Of a stretch of 11,639 nucleotides of DNA, positions 1 through 7,241 are shown in pieces. Numbering within the stretch: the first letter of the stretch is position 1; each line of letters opens with the position of its first letter. The DNA is from Gammaproteobacteria bacterium (lineage in GTDB: Bacteria > Pseudomonadota > Gammaproteobacteria > Steroidobacterales > JACDCP01): NCBI GenBank assembly GCA_013817465.1, contig JACDCP010000072.1, positions 1-11,639 of the forward strand. The letters are read 5' to 3'. The position numbers and the translations under genes are program-made. The notes beneath the pieces were generated by a model, which was not told the origin of the DNA, did not search any database, and saw only the letters and a list, made by a program, of their open reading frames with translations.

Positions 1-780
1 CGCATGGGCCATCAGGAAGTCCTCGATCACATGTTTTTCGACGGCCTGCAGAACCCCTACGACGGCAGCATGATGGGCAAGTTCGCGGAGGATACCGCCG
101 ACAAGTACGGCTTCTCGCGCGAAGAGCAGGACGAGTTCGCGACCGCATCCGTGCGGCGGGCGCTCGAGGCAACCGAGTCCGGTGCCTTTGCCGATGAAAT
201 CGTCCCGGTCACGGCAAAGACGCGCAAAGGCGAGACGGTGGTCGAGCGGGACGAAGAGCCCTACAACTGCGACATCGACAAGATTCCCACGCTGCGCCCG
301 GCCTTTCGCAAGGACGGGACGGTAACGGCAGCCAGCTCGTCATCGATATCCGATGGCGCTGCTGCGGTCGTGCTGATGCGCGAAAGCGAGGCGAGGCGGC
401 GCGGCGCCGAGCCGCTCGCGCGGATATCCGGCCACAGCGGCTTCGCCCAGGCGCCGGAGTGGTTCACCACCGCGCCTGTGTTCGCCGTGCAGGCCCTGCA
501 CGAAAAGCTCGACTGGTCGCCGGACAACGTGGACCTGTACGAAATCAACGAAGCCTTCGCCGTCGTTGCCATGGCGGCGATGCGCGATGTGGGCATCGCC
601 CACGAGCAATTCAACGTGAACGGCGGCGCCTGCGCGCTCGGTCACCCGATCGGCGCCACCGGCGCACGGCTCGTCGTGACGCTGCTGCATGCGCTGCGGA
701 ACAGAAAGCTGAAACGCGGCGTCGCCTCACTCTGCATCGGCGGCGGCGAGGCAACTGCTCTGGGACTTGAAACATGCTGA
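1..780 (+). CDS. Acetyl-CoA acetyltransferase (thiolase II family), 5'-truncated by window edge
   Basis: This is the C-terminal part of a thiolase, about 259 residues against roughly 390 for the family. The reading frame is open to base 1, so the ATG at 4 is an internal Met and not the start. The N-terminal domain with the acyl-accepting Cys lies outside the window. Visible motifs are the loop-domain FAEDTADKYGFSREEQDEFA, then NEAFAVV, then GGACALGHPIGATGAR with the catalytic His (codon 643-645), then the C-terminal CIGGGEA with the second catalytic Cys (codon 733-735). The enzyme cleaves acetoacetyl-CoA or 2-methylacetoacetyl-CoA with CoA in the cytoplasm. Next to leucine genes and an HSD17B10-like SDR, it could serve both acetoacetate use and the last step of isoleucine breakdown. 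Chain-length preference cannot be read from the sequence. The next gene follows after 62 nt without a convincing terminator, so co-transcription is likely. Confidence 0.93.
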   Translation, partial: RMGHQEVLDHMFFDGLQNPYDGSMMGKFAEDTADKYGFSREEQDEFATASVRRALEATESGAFADEIVPVTAKTRKGETVVERDEEPYNCDIDKIPTLRPAFRKDGTVTAASSSSISDGAAAVVLMRESEARRRGAEPLARISGHSGFAQAPEWFTTAPVFAVQALHEKLDWSPDNVDLYEINEAFAVVAMAAMRDVGIAHEQFNVNGGACALGHPIGATGARLVVTLLHALRNRKLKRGVASLCIGGGEATALGLETC

Positions 781-794
781 ACGAGCCGTCCATG

Positions 795-817
795 GCTTCT
801 GCAGCTCTGCGAGAAGC
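795..817 (+). other. Small hairpin between the thiolase gene and liuB
   Basis: GCTTCT at 795-800 pairs with AGAAGC at 812-817, a 6-bp stem around an 11-nt loop in the 62-nt gap before liuB. No T-run follows, so it does not look like an intrinsic terminator. It may be a chance fold or a minor processing site. Confidence 0.2.
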
Positions 818-842
818 TCACTAGAGACCGTCGCGCGCCACC

Positions 843-2453
843 ATGCCGGTCATCAAGAGCCAGATCGATATCCGCAGCCCGGAATCCTCGGCGAATCGCA
901 AGAACCTGGTCGCACTCGTCGAGGATCTGCAAGCGCAGGTATTGCGAGCGGCACAGGGCGGCGGCGAGCAGGCGCGGGAGAAGCATCTGAAACGCGGCAA
1001 GCTACTGCCGAGGGATCGCATCGAGGCGCTGCTAGACCGCGGCAGCCCGTTTCTGGAATTCTCGGCGCTTGCAGCCCACGGCATGTACGACGCAGCAGCG
1101 CCCTGTGCCGGCATTATCACGGGGATCGGCCACGTGCGCGGCATCGAAGTCGTCGTGGTGGCCAACGACGCCACGGTCAAGGGCGGCACTTATTTTCCGA
1201 TCACCGTCAAAAAACATCTGCGCGCTCAGGAAATTGCAGCGGAGAACCACCTGCCGTGCCTGTACCTGGTCGATTCCGGTGGCGCTTTCCTGCCGCTGCA
1301 GGACGAAGTCTTTCCTGATCGCGAGCACTTCGGCCGCATTTTCTACAATCAGGCGCGACTCTCGGCGCGCAATATCCCGCAAATCGCCGTGGTGCTCGGA
1401 TCCTGTACGGCGGGCGGCGCTTATGTCCCGGCCATGTGCGACGAAGCCATTATCGTGCGGGAACAGGGCACCATTTTCCTCGGCGGGCCGCCGCTCGTGA
1501 AAGCCGCCACCGGCGAAATCGTGGATGCCGAATCCCTGGGCGGCGGCGAAGTGCACAGCCGCATCTCCGGCGTCACGGATCACCTCGCAGAGGACGACGC
1601 GCATGCGCTCGCCATCGCGCGCGAGCTGGTGGGCAACCTCAATCGCATCAAGCACCTGCCGGTGGCGACGCGATCGGTCGAGGAGCCGCGCTACCCGGCG
1701 GAGGATATCTACAGCATCCTGCCGACGGACACGCGTCATCCCTACGATGTGCGCGAAATCATCGCGCGACTGGTGGACGGCTCCGAGCTGGCCGAGTTCA
1801 AGGCGCTGTACGGCAAGACCCTGGTCTGCGGCTTCGCGCATTTGCACGGCTATCCCGTCGGCATCCTCGCGAATAACGGCATCCTGTTCTCTGAATCGGC
1901 GCTGAAGGGCTGTCATTTCATTGAGCTCTGCAACCGACGCGGCATTCCGCTCGTGTTCCTGCAGAACATCACGGGTTTCATGGTCGGCAGGAAATACGAG
2001 AACGCCGGCATCGCCAAGGACGGTGCGAAGCTGGTCACCGCAGTCGCCTGCTCGCGCGTGCCGAAATTTACGGTGATCATCGGCGGCTCTTTCGGCGCCG
2101 GCAACTATGCCATGTGCGGGCGGGCTTACGGCGGCCGCATGTTGTGGATGTGGCCGAATGCGCGCATCTCGGTGATGGGCGGCGAGCAGGCCGCGAACGT
2201 CCTCGCAACGGTCCGGCGCGAGGCGCTCGAAGCGCGCGGCGAAACCTGGCCTGAAGCCGAACAGACCGCTTACATGGACGAAATACGCGAGCAGTATGAA
2301 ACCCAGGGACATCCCTACTATGCGACCGCGCGCCTGTGGGACGACGGGATCATCGATCCCGTGGACACGCGCCGCGTGCTCGGCCTGGCAATTTCTGCTG
2401 CATTCAACGCGCCGCTGCCCCCGGAAACGCCCTACGGCGTGTTCCGCATGTAA
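843..2453 (+). CDS. liuB: Methylcrotonyl-CoA carboxylase beta (carboxyltransferase) subunit
   Basis: The 536-residue protein transfers the carboxyl group from carboxybiotin on LiuD to 3-methylcrotonyl-CoA, giving 3-methylglutaconyl-CoA, the committed step of leucine degradation. It has two crotonase-fold carboxyltransferase halves. The N-terminal half holds NDATVKGGTYFP, LVDSGGAFLPLQDEVFPDREHFGRIF (read in two pieces) and the oxyanion loop GSCTAGGAYVPAM (residues 186-198). The C-terminal half holds ANNGILF, LQNITGFMVG, GGSFGAGNYAMCGRAY (from residue 414) and VMGGEQAA. The protein ends in YGVFRM, the typical LiuB/MCCB ending, which separates it from propionyl-CoA carboxylase beta chains. The N-terminus MPVIKSQID also fits the family and supports the ATG at 843, although no strong Shine-Dalgarno precedes it. 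The stop codon TAA directly abuts an inverted repeat that starts at 2454. Confidence 0.97.
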   Translation: MPVIKSQIDIRSPESSANRKNLVALVEDLQAQVLRAAQGGGEQAREKHLKRGKLLPRDRIEALLDRGSPFLEFSALAAHGMYDAAAPCAGIITGIGHVRGIEVVVVANDATVKGGTYFPITVKKHLRAQEIAAENHLPCLYLVDSGGAFLPLQDEVFPDREHFGRIFYNQARLSARNIPQIAVVLGSCTAGGAYVPAMCDEAIIVREQGTIFLGGPPLVKAATGEIVDAESLGGGEVHSRISGVTDHLAEDDAHALAIARELVGNLNRIKHLPVATRSVEEPRYPAEDIYSILPTDTRHPYDVREIIARLVDGSELAEFKALYGKTLVCGFAHLHGYPVGILANNGILFSESALKGCHFIELCNRRGIPLVFLQNITGFMVGRKYENAGIAKDGAKLVTAVACSRVPKFTVIIGGSFGAGNYAMCGRAYGGRMLWMWPNARISVMGGEQAANVLATVRREALEARGETWPEAEQTAYMDEIREQYETQGHPYYATARLWDDGIIDPVDTRRVLGLAISAAFNAPLPPETPYGVFRM

Positions 2454-2525
2454 GGGGACACTCCTGATTTCATCCATCGTAGTCTGGAGAAAGGGTATGC
2501 ATTCATCGAAATCAGGAATGTCCCC
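2454..2525. repeat. REP-like inverted repeat, locus 1
   Basis: The left arm GGGGACACTCCTGATTTC (2454-2471) and the right arm GAAATCAGGAATGTCCCC (2508-2525) are reverse complements at 17 of 18 positions, with a 36-nt loop. The left arm begins on the base after the liuB stop codon. The right arm, extended to 2509-2528, shares 20 identical bases with the repeats at 10202-10221 and 10236-10255, so this is a dispersed family and not a private hairpin. Such short palindromic units in intergenic space resemble REP elements moved by RAYT (Y1/HUH) transposases, but no such gene is in the window and the link is inferred. As RNA the element could form a long hairpin between liuB and liuC and affect mRNA stability or readthrough. 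Confidence 0.88.
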
Positions 2526-2564
2526 ATTACACTTCTGTGCCATATTTTTTGCCCGAATTTCGAC

Positions 2565-2581
2565 GAAATCAGAAATCTCGC
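2565..2581 (-). repeat. Decayed third copy of the repeat before liuC
   Basis: GAAATCAGAAATCTCGC (2565-2581) matches the right-arm sequence GAAATCAGGAATGTCCC at 14 of 17 positions in the same orientation. It ends 6 nt before the liuC ATG. The order forward arm, inverted arm, second inverted arm, start codon is the same as at the 10139-10266 locus, which makes a chance match less likely. The short length and AT-rich context keep the call tentative. Confidence 0.5.
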
Positions 2582-2587
2582 ATTGAT

Positions 2588-3376
2588 ATGAGCGTCCACG
2601 TTTCAACCGATTCCCGCGGCGTCTCGACGATCACTCTCGATCGACCGGACGTCCACAACGCATTCGACGACCGATTGATCGCCGAGCTTACCGCACTGCT
2701 CGACAGGCTTGACTCTGACGACGCTGTTCGCGTCGTCGTCCTGACCGGCGCAGGCAAGTCGTTTTCTGCCGGGGCGGACATGAACTGGATGCGTTCGATG
2801 GCCGCTTACAGCCGCGACGAGAACATTGCTGATGCTCTGCGCCTCGCGGAGCTGCTCGGGCGTCTGAACGGCCTCACGAAGCCGACCGTCGCCCGCGTCA
2901 ATGGCCATGCGTTCGGCGGTGGCGTCGGCCTCATCGCCTGCTGCGATATCGTAATCGCGTCATCGGACGCGAAGTTCGCATTGACCGAAGTACGGCTCGG
3001 CGTGCTGCCGGCGGTCATCTCGCCGTATGTCATCGCCGCCATCGGCGCACGTCAGGCACGCCGTTATTTTCTTACCGCGGACCGCATGGATGCAGCAACC
3101 GCAGAGCGTATCGGCCTCATACATCGGAGCGTGGCGCCGGAAATCCTGAATGAGGCGATCGAGGAAGAGCTCCGGTCGCTGCTCGCGGCTGGCCCGCAAG
3201 CGCTTTCGATCTGCAAGACCTTGATCGAAACGGTTGCCGATCCGGCAGGAACGCGAAGCGCGCTGCTGCAGCGTCGCACGGCGGAGATGATCGCCGACCG
3301 GCGTGCGTCGGTGGAGGGGCAGGAAGGCTTGAGTGCTTTCCTCGAGAAACGCAGAGCCGCATGGCTCGATCGTTGA
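2588..3376 (+). CDS. liuC: Enoyl-CoA hydratase/isomerase family, probable 3-methylglutaconyl-CoA hydratase
   Basis: The 262-residue crotonase-fold protein should hydrate 3-methylglutaconyl-CoA to HMG-CoA, linking MCC to HMG-CoA lyase. Visible features are the first oxyanion segment SFSAGADMNWM (A61-G62-A63-D64), the second, FGGGVGLIACCDIVIAS (G110-G112), and the acidic residue in LTEVRLG (E134). GVLPAVISPYVIAAIG, in place of the PGxGGTQR stretch of ordinary hydratases, and YFLTADRMDA are typical of the LiuC group. I chose ATG 2588 (MSVHVSTD). The frame is open up to an ATG at 2537, but those extra 17 residues are translated repeat DNA and match no family. No clear Shine-Dalgarno precedes 2588, and a decayed repeat occupies that position. 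The end overlaps the liuD reading frame by 16 nt if liuD starts at 3361. Confidence 0.93.
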   Translation: MSVHVSTDSRGVSTITLDRPDVHNAFDDRLIAELTALLDRLDSDDAVRVVVLTGAGKSFSAGADMNWMRSMAAYSRDENIADALRLAELLGRLNGLTKPTVARVNGHAFGGGVGLIACCDIVIASSDAKFALTEVRLGVLPAVISPYVIAAIGARQARRYFLTADRMDAATAERIGLIHRSVAPEILNEAIEEELRSLLAAGPQALSICKTLIETVADPAGTRSALLQRRTAEMIADRRASVEGQEGLSAFLEKRRAAWLDR

Positions 3377-5400
3377 AGGGCCGCGTGTTCGACAAGGTCC
3401 TGATCGCCAATCGCGGCGAGATTGCCTGCCGCATCATCCGCACCTGCCGGCGTTTCGGGATCGCGGCGGTTGCCGTGTACTCGGATGCGGATCGCGAAGC
3501 TCGCCACGTGCGGCTCGCGGATGAAGCCGTGCGCATCGGCGCCGCGCCCGCAGCGGAATCCTATCTGCGCATCGACCGGATCATCGACGCGGCACGCGGC
3601 TCGGACGCGCAGGCCGTGCACCCCGGTTACGGTTTCCTCGCCGAGAATGCCGAGCTGGCCGCGGCCTGCGCAGACGCAGGATTGACCTTCGTCGGTCCAT
3701 TGCCCGCAACCATCGAGAAAATGGGCTCCAAGAGTGCTGCCAAACGGCTCATGGAATCGGCGGGAGTGCCAACCGTACCGGGCTACCATGGCCACGCGCA
3801 GGATGATGAGACACTGCGGATGGAAGCCGCGAATCTCGGCTACCCGCTCATCGTCAAGCCTTCCGCGGGCGGCGGCGGCAAGGGCATGCGCATTGTATGG
3901 GCCGCGGATGACTTTTCGGCTGCCCTCCAAAGCGCGAGGCGCGAGGCGAAGAGCGCCTTCGGCGATGACAGCCTGCTGCTCGAGCGCTACCTCGAAGCGC
4001 CGCGGCACATCGAGTTTCAGATCTTCGGCGATGCCCGCGGCTCAGTCGTGCAGATCTTCGAGCGCGAATGCTCCATCCAGCGCCGCTATCAGAAGATCAT
4101 CGAAGAAACGCCCTCGCCGTTTCTCGACGAGGAGCTGCGCGCGCGCATGGGCGATGCCGCGGTGGCCGCCGCAGAAGCCGTCGATTATCGCAATGCGGGC
4201 ACCGTTGAATTCATTGTCGGCGCCGACCGCCGCTTCTACTTCATGGAGATGAATACGCGCCTGCAGGTTGAGCATCCGGTGACGGAGCTCGTGACGGGCC
4301 TCGACCTCGTCGAATGGCAGCTTCGCGTGGCCGCGGGCGAGCCGCTGCCGCTCGAACAGAACGCCATTGGGCACAACGGTCATGCGATCGAGGCGCGCAT
4401 CTATGCGGAAGATCCCGCTCGGGATTTTCTGCCCTCGACCGGGCGCGTGCAGCGATTCGCGCACCCCTCGCCGGATGCCGGTCTGCGCATCGATGCCGGC
4501 GTCGAGGACGGCGACACGGTCAGCATTCACTACGATCCGCTGATCGCCAAGCTTTGTGTCCTGGCGACCGATCGTGACGCCTCCATCGAGGCCTTGTGCC
4601 GGGCGCTGGCGCGTACGGCCGTGTTCGGGCTGGCGACGAACCTCGAGCTACTGCGGCGCATTGCCGCACACGAAGCATTCGCAGCCGGCGAGATCGACAC
4701 GGGCTATCTCGATGCCCATCTGGAAAATCTCCTCGACGCTGCGCCGACTGCGCCCGACATGGTGTGGGCTGCCGCTGCCGGCCGCTGCCTGCTCGACCGC
4801 CAGTCCGCTACTGAACGAATCGCGGAGTCGGGCGACTACCGCGATCCGTTTTCGCCCTGGCATCGTCAGGACGGCTGGCGCGCCAGTGGCGGCACGGGCA
4901 GTCGCCTGCATTTCGTCGATGAATCCGGCGAAGTTCATGAGCTGATCGTGTCCGGATGGGACGGTGCGTACCGCATCGGACACGCTGGCAGGAAATTCGA
5001 CGCCACGGTGCGCGAGCTCGACGAGGAACATGTCGAGGTACGTTTCGACAATGTGGCCGGAATCCTGTCCGTCATCCGCCAAGGCAATGATTATCTGGTC
5101 GGCCAGGACACGGCCGGCTTCGCGCTCGAACAGCAGGACCCCTGGCCGATCGCCGCGGCCGCCGGCGAAGATCGGGCGCATCCCGGCGCGCCGCTGCCCG
5201 GGCGTATCGTGGCGATCGAAGTGCAGCCTGGCGACCGCGTCGAGGAAGGCCAGGCGCTGCTGGTGCTGGAAGGCATGAAAATGGAGTACACCCTCAAGGC
5301 GCGCACGGCCGGCGTCGTGGAGCGCGTGTTGTACGCGGCAGGGGAGTTCGTCGAAGCCGAAGTGCCGCTGGTCGATATCCGGCCGGACCCAGCGGGATAA
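3361..5400 (+). CDS. liuD: Methylcrotonyl-CoA carboxylase alpha subunit (biotin carboxylase plus biotin carrier)
   Basis: The 679-residue protein carboxylates its own biotin with ATP and bicarbonate and works in a complex with LiuB. Domains in order are: biotin carboxylase N-domain (IANRGEIACRIIRT, HPGYGFLAENAE); ATP-grasp (K166, G-loop GGGGKGMR at 170-177, catalytic region EMNTRLQVEHPVTE at about 296-309); biotin carboxylase C-domain (EARIYAEDP, FLPSTGRV, HYDPLIAKL); a variable linker; and a C-terminal biotinyl domain with target lysine K640. The biotin motif reads EGMKM, not the commoner EAMKM. Pairing with liuB assigns the substrate. Length fits MCC alpha (about 650-725). The start is uncertain. 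ATG 3361 overlaps liuC by 16 nt. A GTG at 3385, preceded by GAAGGG, would give MFDKVLIANRGEIA, the commonest N-terminus of this family, and is about equally likely. I list the outer start so that nothing is lost. Confidence 0.96.
   Translation: MARSLKGRVFDKVLIANRGEIACRIIRTCRRFGIAAVAVYSDADREARHVRLADEAVRIGAAPAAESYLRIDRIIDAARGSDAQAVHPGYGFLAENAELAAACADAGLTFVGPLPATIEKMGSKSAAKRLMESAGVPTVPGYHGHAQDDETLRMEAANLGYPLIVKPSAGGGGKGMRIVWAADDFSAALQSARREAKSAFGDDSLLLERYLEAPRHIEFQIFGDARGSVVQIFERECSIQRRYQKIIEETPSPFLDEELRARMGDAAVAAAEAVDYRNAGTVEFIVGADRRFYFMEMNTRLQVEHPVTELVTGLDLVEWQLRVAAGEPLPLEQNAIGHNGHAIEARIYAEDPARDFLPSTGRVQRFAHPSPDAGLRIDAGVEDGDTVSIHYDPLIAKLCVLATDRDASIEALCRALARTAVFGLATNLELLRRIAAHEAFAAGEIDTGYLDAHLENLLDAAPTAPDMVWAAAAGRCLLDRQSATERIAESGDYRDPFSPWHRQDGWRASGGTGSRLHFVDESGEVHELIVSGWDGAYRIGHAGRKFDATVRELDEEHVEVRFDNVAGILSVIRQGNDYLVGQDTAGFALEQQDPWPIAAAAGEDRAHPGAPLPGRIVAIEVQPGDRVEEGQALLVLEGMKMEYTLKARTAGVVERVLYAAGEFVEAEVPLVDIRPDPAG
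3375..3387 (+). promoter_or_regulatory. Possible ribosome binding site for an inner GTG start of liuD
   Basis: GAAGGG at 3375-3380 lies 4 nt before GTG 3385-3387, which would start liuD as MFDKVLIANRG. The outer ATG at 3361 has only a weak CAGAG upstream. With the inner start, liuC and liuD would be separated by 8 nt and would not overlap. Confidence 0.4.
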
Positions 5401-5532
5401 ATCCTGCATGATGATTGTCTATGAGGCAGGCACGGGCGGCGTCATGATGCTCGTTCTCCGCTCTGCTCCGGCAAAACCGGGCTCATTCTATATATCCATG
5501 GCGGGCTGAAACCTGCCCTACAGAGATTCCAG
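5401..5532. other. liuD-liuE spacer with small hairpins
   Basis: This 132-nt gap has no supported gene. It holds a short CCGG-CAAAA-CCGG hairpin (5468-5480) and a second one, GGCGGG (5500-5505) against CCTGCC (5512-5517) with a 6-nt loop and one G-T pair, separated by the AT-rich TCTATATATCC. Neither hairpin is followed by a T-run, so neither is a convincing terminator. I saw no good -35/-10 pair. The unit resembles the compact stem-loops found between genes as dispersed repeats, but there is only one copy in the window. Confidence 0.35.
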
Positions 5533-6459
5533 GTGATTTCCAGGACAGCGAAATTCGTCAAGGTCGTCGAAGTCGGCGCGCGTGACGGCCTGCAGAACGA
5601 GTCGGCGCCTGTCCCCGCAGCCGTGAAAATCCAGTTCATCAACCGTCTGAGCGCCACTGGCCTGCGCACGATCGAGACGACGAGCTTCGTGAGCCCGGAG
5701 TGGACGCCCCAGCTCGCGGATGCGCAGGAAGTGTTCGAATCCATCGCGCGGCGGCCGGACGTGGCTTATCCGGTGCTGGTGCCGAACGTCAAAGGCATGC
5801 AGCGTGCGCTCGCCTCGGGCGTGAAGGAGATCGCATTGTTCACGGCTGCGTCCGAGACATTCAACCGCAAAAACATCAACGCCTCGATCGCCGAAAGCTT
5901 CGAGCGCTTCGCGCCGGTCGTCGAACTGGCGCGCGATAACGATGTGCGAGTGCGCGGCTACATCTCCTGCGTGCTCGGCTGCCCCTACGAGGGGCCCGTC
6001 GAGACAGGTGTGGTCGCGGACGTCGCGGAGCGGCTCGAGCATCTCGGCTGCTACGAGGTCTCGCTGGGCGATACCATCGGTATCGGCACGCCGCACGCTG
6101 CGCGCGACATGCTGGAGACCGTCGCGAGGCGCGTGGCCATACGCAAGCTCGCGGTGCATTTCCACGACACGCGCGGCCAGGCGTTAGCCAATATCCTCGC
6201 CTGCCTCGAAGCAGGCGTGGCCGTCGTCGACGCGTCGGTGGCGGGCCTCGGCGGATGTCCGTATGCGAATGGTGCCACCGGCAACGTCGCCACCGAGGAT
6301 CTCGTCTACATGCTGCACGGTCTGGGCGTGGAGACCGGCATCGACCTCGATGCGCTGATCGACGCGGGCCTGTTCATCTGCAAGGCGCTGGACAAGAGGC
6401 CGGACAGCAAGAACGGGCGTCTCCGGTGGGATGCGCCCCGAACGGGAGAGAACGAATGA
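5533..6459 (+). CDS. liuE: Hydroxymethylglutaryl-CoA lyase
   Basis: The 308-residue TIM-barrel lyase (also called mvaB) splits HMG-CoA into acetyl-CoA and acetoacetate, the last step of leucine breakdown. The N-terminal strand VKVVEVGARDGLQNE carries the catalytic Arg17-Asp18. The metal ligands are in HFHD (His209, His211). The signature SVAGLGGCPYANGATGN supplies the catalytic loop Cys242 and a metal-binding Asn, and NVATED follows as usual. Length fits the bacterial family (about 300). The start is GTG 5533, which places the conserved strand only 8 residues from the N-terminus as in relatives; no ATG is available in frame nearby. The upstream CAGAGA is a weak ribosome binding site. The stop TGA (6457-6459) overlaps the ATG of the next gene as ATGA, so the two are probably translationally coupled. 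Confidence 0.97.
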   Translation: MISRTAKFVKVVEVGARDGLQNESAPVPAAVKIQFINRLSATGLRTIETTSFVSPEWTPQLADAQEVFESIARRPDVAYPVLVPNVKGMQRALASGVKEIALFTAASETFNRKNINASIAESFERFAPVVELARDNDVRVRGYISCVLGCPYEGPVETGVVADVAERLEHLGCYEVSLGDTIGIGTPHAARDMLETVARRVAIRKLAVHFHDTRGQALANILACLEAGVAVVDASVAGLGGCPYANGATGNVATEDLVYMLHGLGVETGIDLDALIDAGLFICKALDKRPDSKNGRLRWDAPRTGENE

Positions 6460-7223
6460 AAATGGAAGGGGTCAGAGCGGTGGTCAGTGGCGCGGCGTCC
6501 GGTCTGGGTCACGCCGTCGCCGAACGCGTAGTCGGCGCCGGGGGCCAGGCCGTCATGCTCGATATCAATGACGAGCAGGGGACGCAGGCCGCGTCGGCGC
6601 TCGGCAATGGGGCGAGCTTTCTGCGCGTCGACGTCGGCGTCGAGAGCGAAGTGAGCTCGGCGATCGGCAAAGCTGCCGGTAAAATGGGCGGCATCGACCT
6701 GGCGGTGAATTGTGCAGGGATTATCGGCGCGGCGCGTGTGCTCGGCCGCGAAGGCCCGATGGATGGCGGATTCTTCGCGAGGGTCATCCAGGTCAATCTC
6801 ATCGGCTCCTTCTTTCTTGCCAAAGCGGCGGCGAATGCGATGCAGGAAAACGAGCCGAATGAGGAAGGCGAGCGCGGCCTCATCGTGAACACCGCTTCCG
6901 TCGCGGCCTACGAAGGACAGATCGGGCAGGCGGCGTATGCGGCATCGAAAGGCGGGATCGTGAGCCTCACGCTGCCGATGGCGCGCGAGTTTGCGAGGCT
7001 CGGCATCCGCGTTGTGACCATCGCGCCGGGCATCTTCCTGACACCGATGATGGCAGGGCTTCCGGACAATGTGCAGAAATCGCTGGGCGAGCAGGTGCCC
7101 TTCCCTTCCCGGCTCGGCCGCCCGACGGAATTCGCCGACCTCGTGGCCCACGTCTGCGAGAACGTCATGCTGAACGGCGAAACCATCCGCCTGGATGGCG
7201 CAATACGCATGCAGCCCAAATAA
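6456..7223 (+). CDS. SDR dehydrogenase of the HSD17B10 type, probable 3-hydroxy-2-methylbutyryl-CoA dehydrogenase
   Basis: This is a 255-residue classical short-chain dehydrogenase. The NAD site is SGAASGLG (residues 11-18), with an acidic residue after the second strand (MLDIND) that favours NAD over NADP. NCAG follows at 85-88, and the catalytic residues are Ser148 (NTASVAA), Tyr161 and Lys165 (YAASK). Several long stretches follow human HSD17B10 closely from memory, notably GQIGQAAYAASKGGIV, TIAPGIF, EQVPFPSRLGRP and the C-terminus LNGETIRLDGAIRMQP. That enzyme oxidises 2-methyl-3-hydroxybutyryl-CoA in isoleucine degradation, and the product is a thiolase substrate, which fits the upstream gene. 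Other 3-hydroxyacyl-CoA substrates are possible. Start ATG 6456 overlaps the liuE stop and has GGAG at 6445-6448, 7 nt upstream. Confidence 0.93.
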   Translation: MKMEGVRAVVSGAASGLGHAVAERVVGAGGQAVMLDINDEQGTQAASALGNGASFLRVDVGVESEVSSAIGKAAGKMGGIDLAVNCAGIIGAARVLGREGPMDGGFFARVIQVNLIGSFFLAKAAANAMQENEPNEEGERGLIVNTASVAAYEGQIGQAAYAASKGGIVSLTLPMAREFARLGIRVVTIAPGIFLTPMMAGLPDNVQKSLGEQVPFPSRLGRPTEFADLVAHVCENVMLNGETIRLDGAIRMQPK

Positions 7224-7228
7224 TTGCC

Positions 7229-7241
7229 GGAGAACACGATG
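7229..7241 (+). promoter_or_regulatory. Ribosome binding site that fixes the start of the M16 lipoprotein
   Basis: GGAG at 7229-7232 lies 6 nt before ATG 7239. This favours ATG 7239 over the in-frame TTG at 7224, and only this start puts a clean lipoprotein signal at the N-terminus. Confidence 0.75.

Noticed and set aside
2454..2581. CRISPR array
   Set aside because: Only two or three arms, in opposite orientations, with unequal spacers and no cas genes. The pattern is that of palindromic intergenic repeats.
2537..2587. Upstream ATG that would extend liuC by 17 residues
   Set aside because: The added residues come from spacer and repeat sequence and do not fit the crotonase family N-terminus.
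1032..2606. Long (524-residue) minus-strand open frame
   Set aside because: It lies opposite the certain liuB gene, shows no family motif, is rich in Arg, His and Ala as expected from the complement of GC-rich coding DNA, and begins in repeat sequence.
3361..3376. Frameshift or fusion between liuC and liuD
   Set aside because: The 16-nt overlap is an ordinary operon overlap or an artefact of start choice. Both proteins are intact and in different frames.
3064..4008. Minus-strand open frame of 314 residues
   Set aside because: Antisense to liuC and liuD, with low-complexity composition and no recognisable domain.
5408..5509. 33-codon open frame in the liuD-liuE spacer
   Set aside because: No ribosome binding site, no recognisable product, and it runs through the hairpin region. 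Chance is the simplest explanation.
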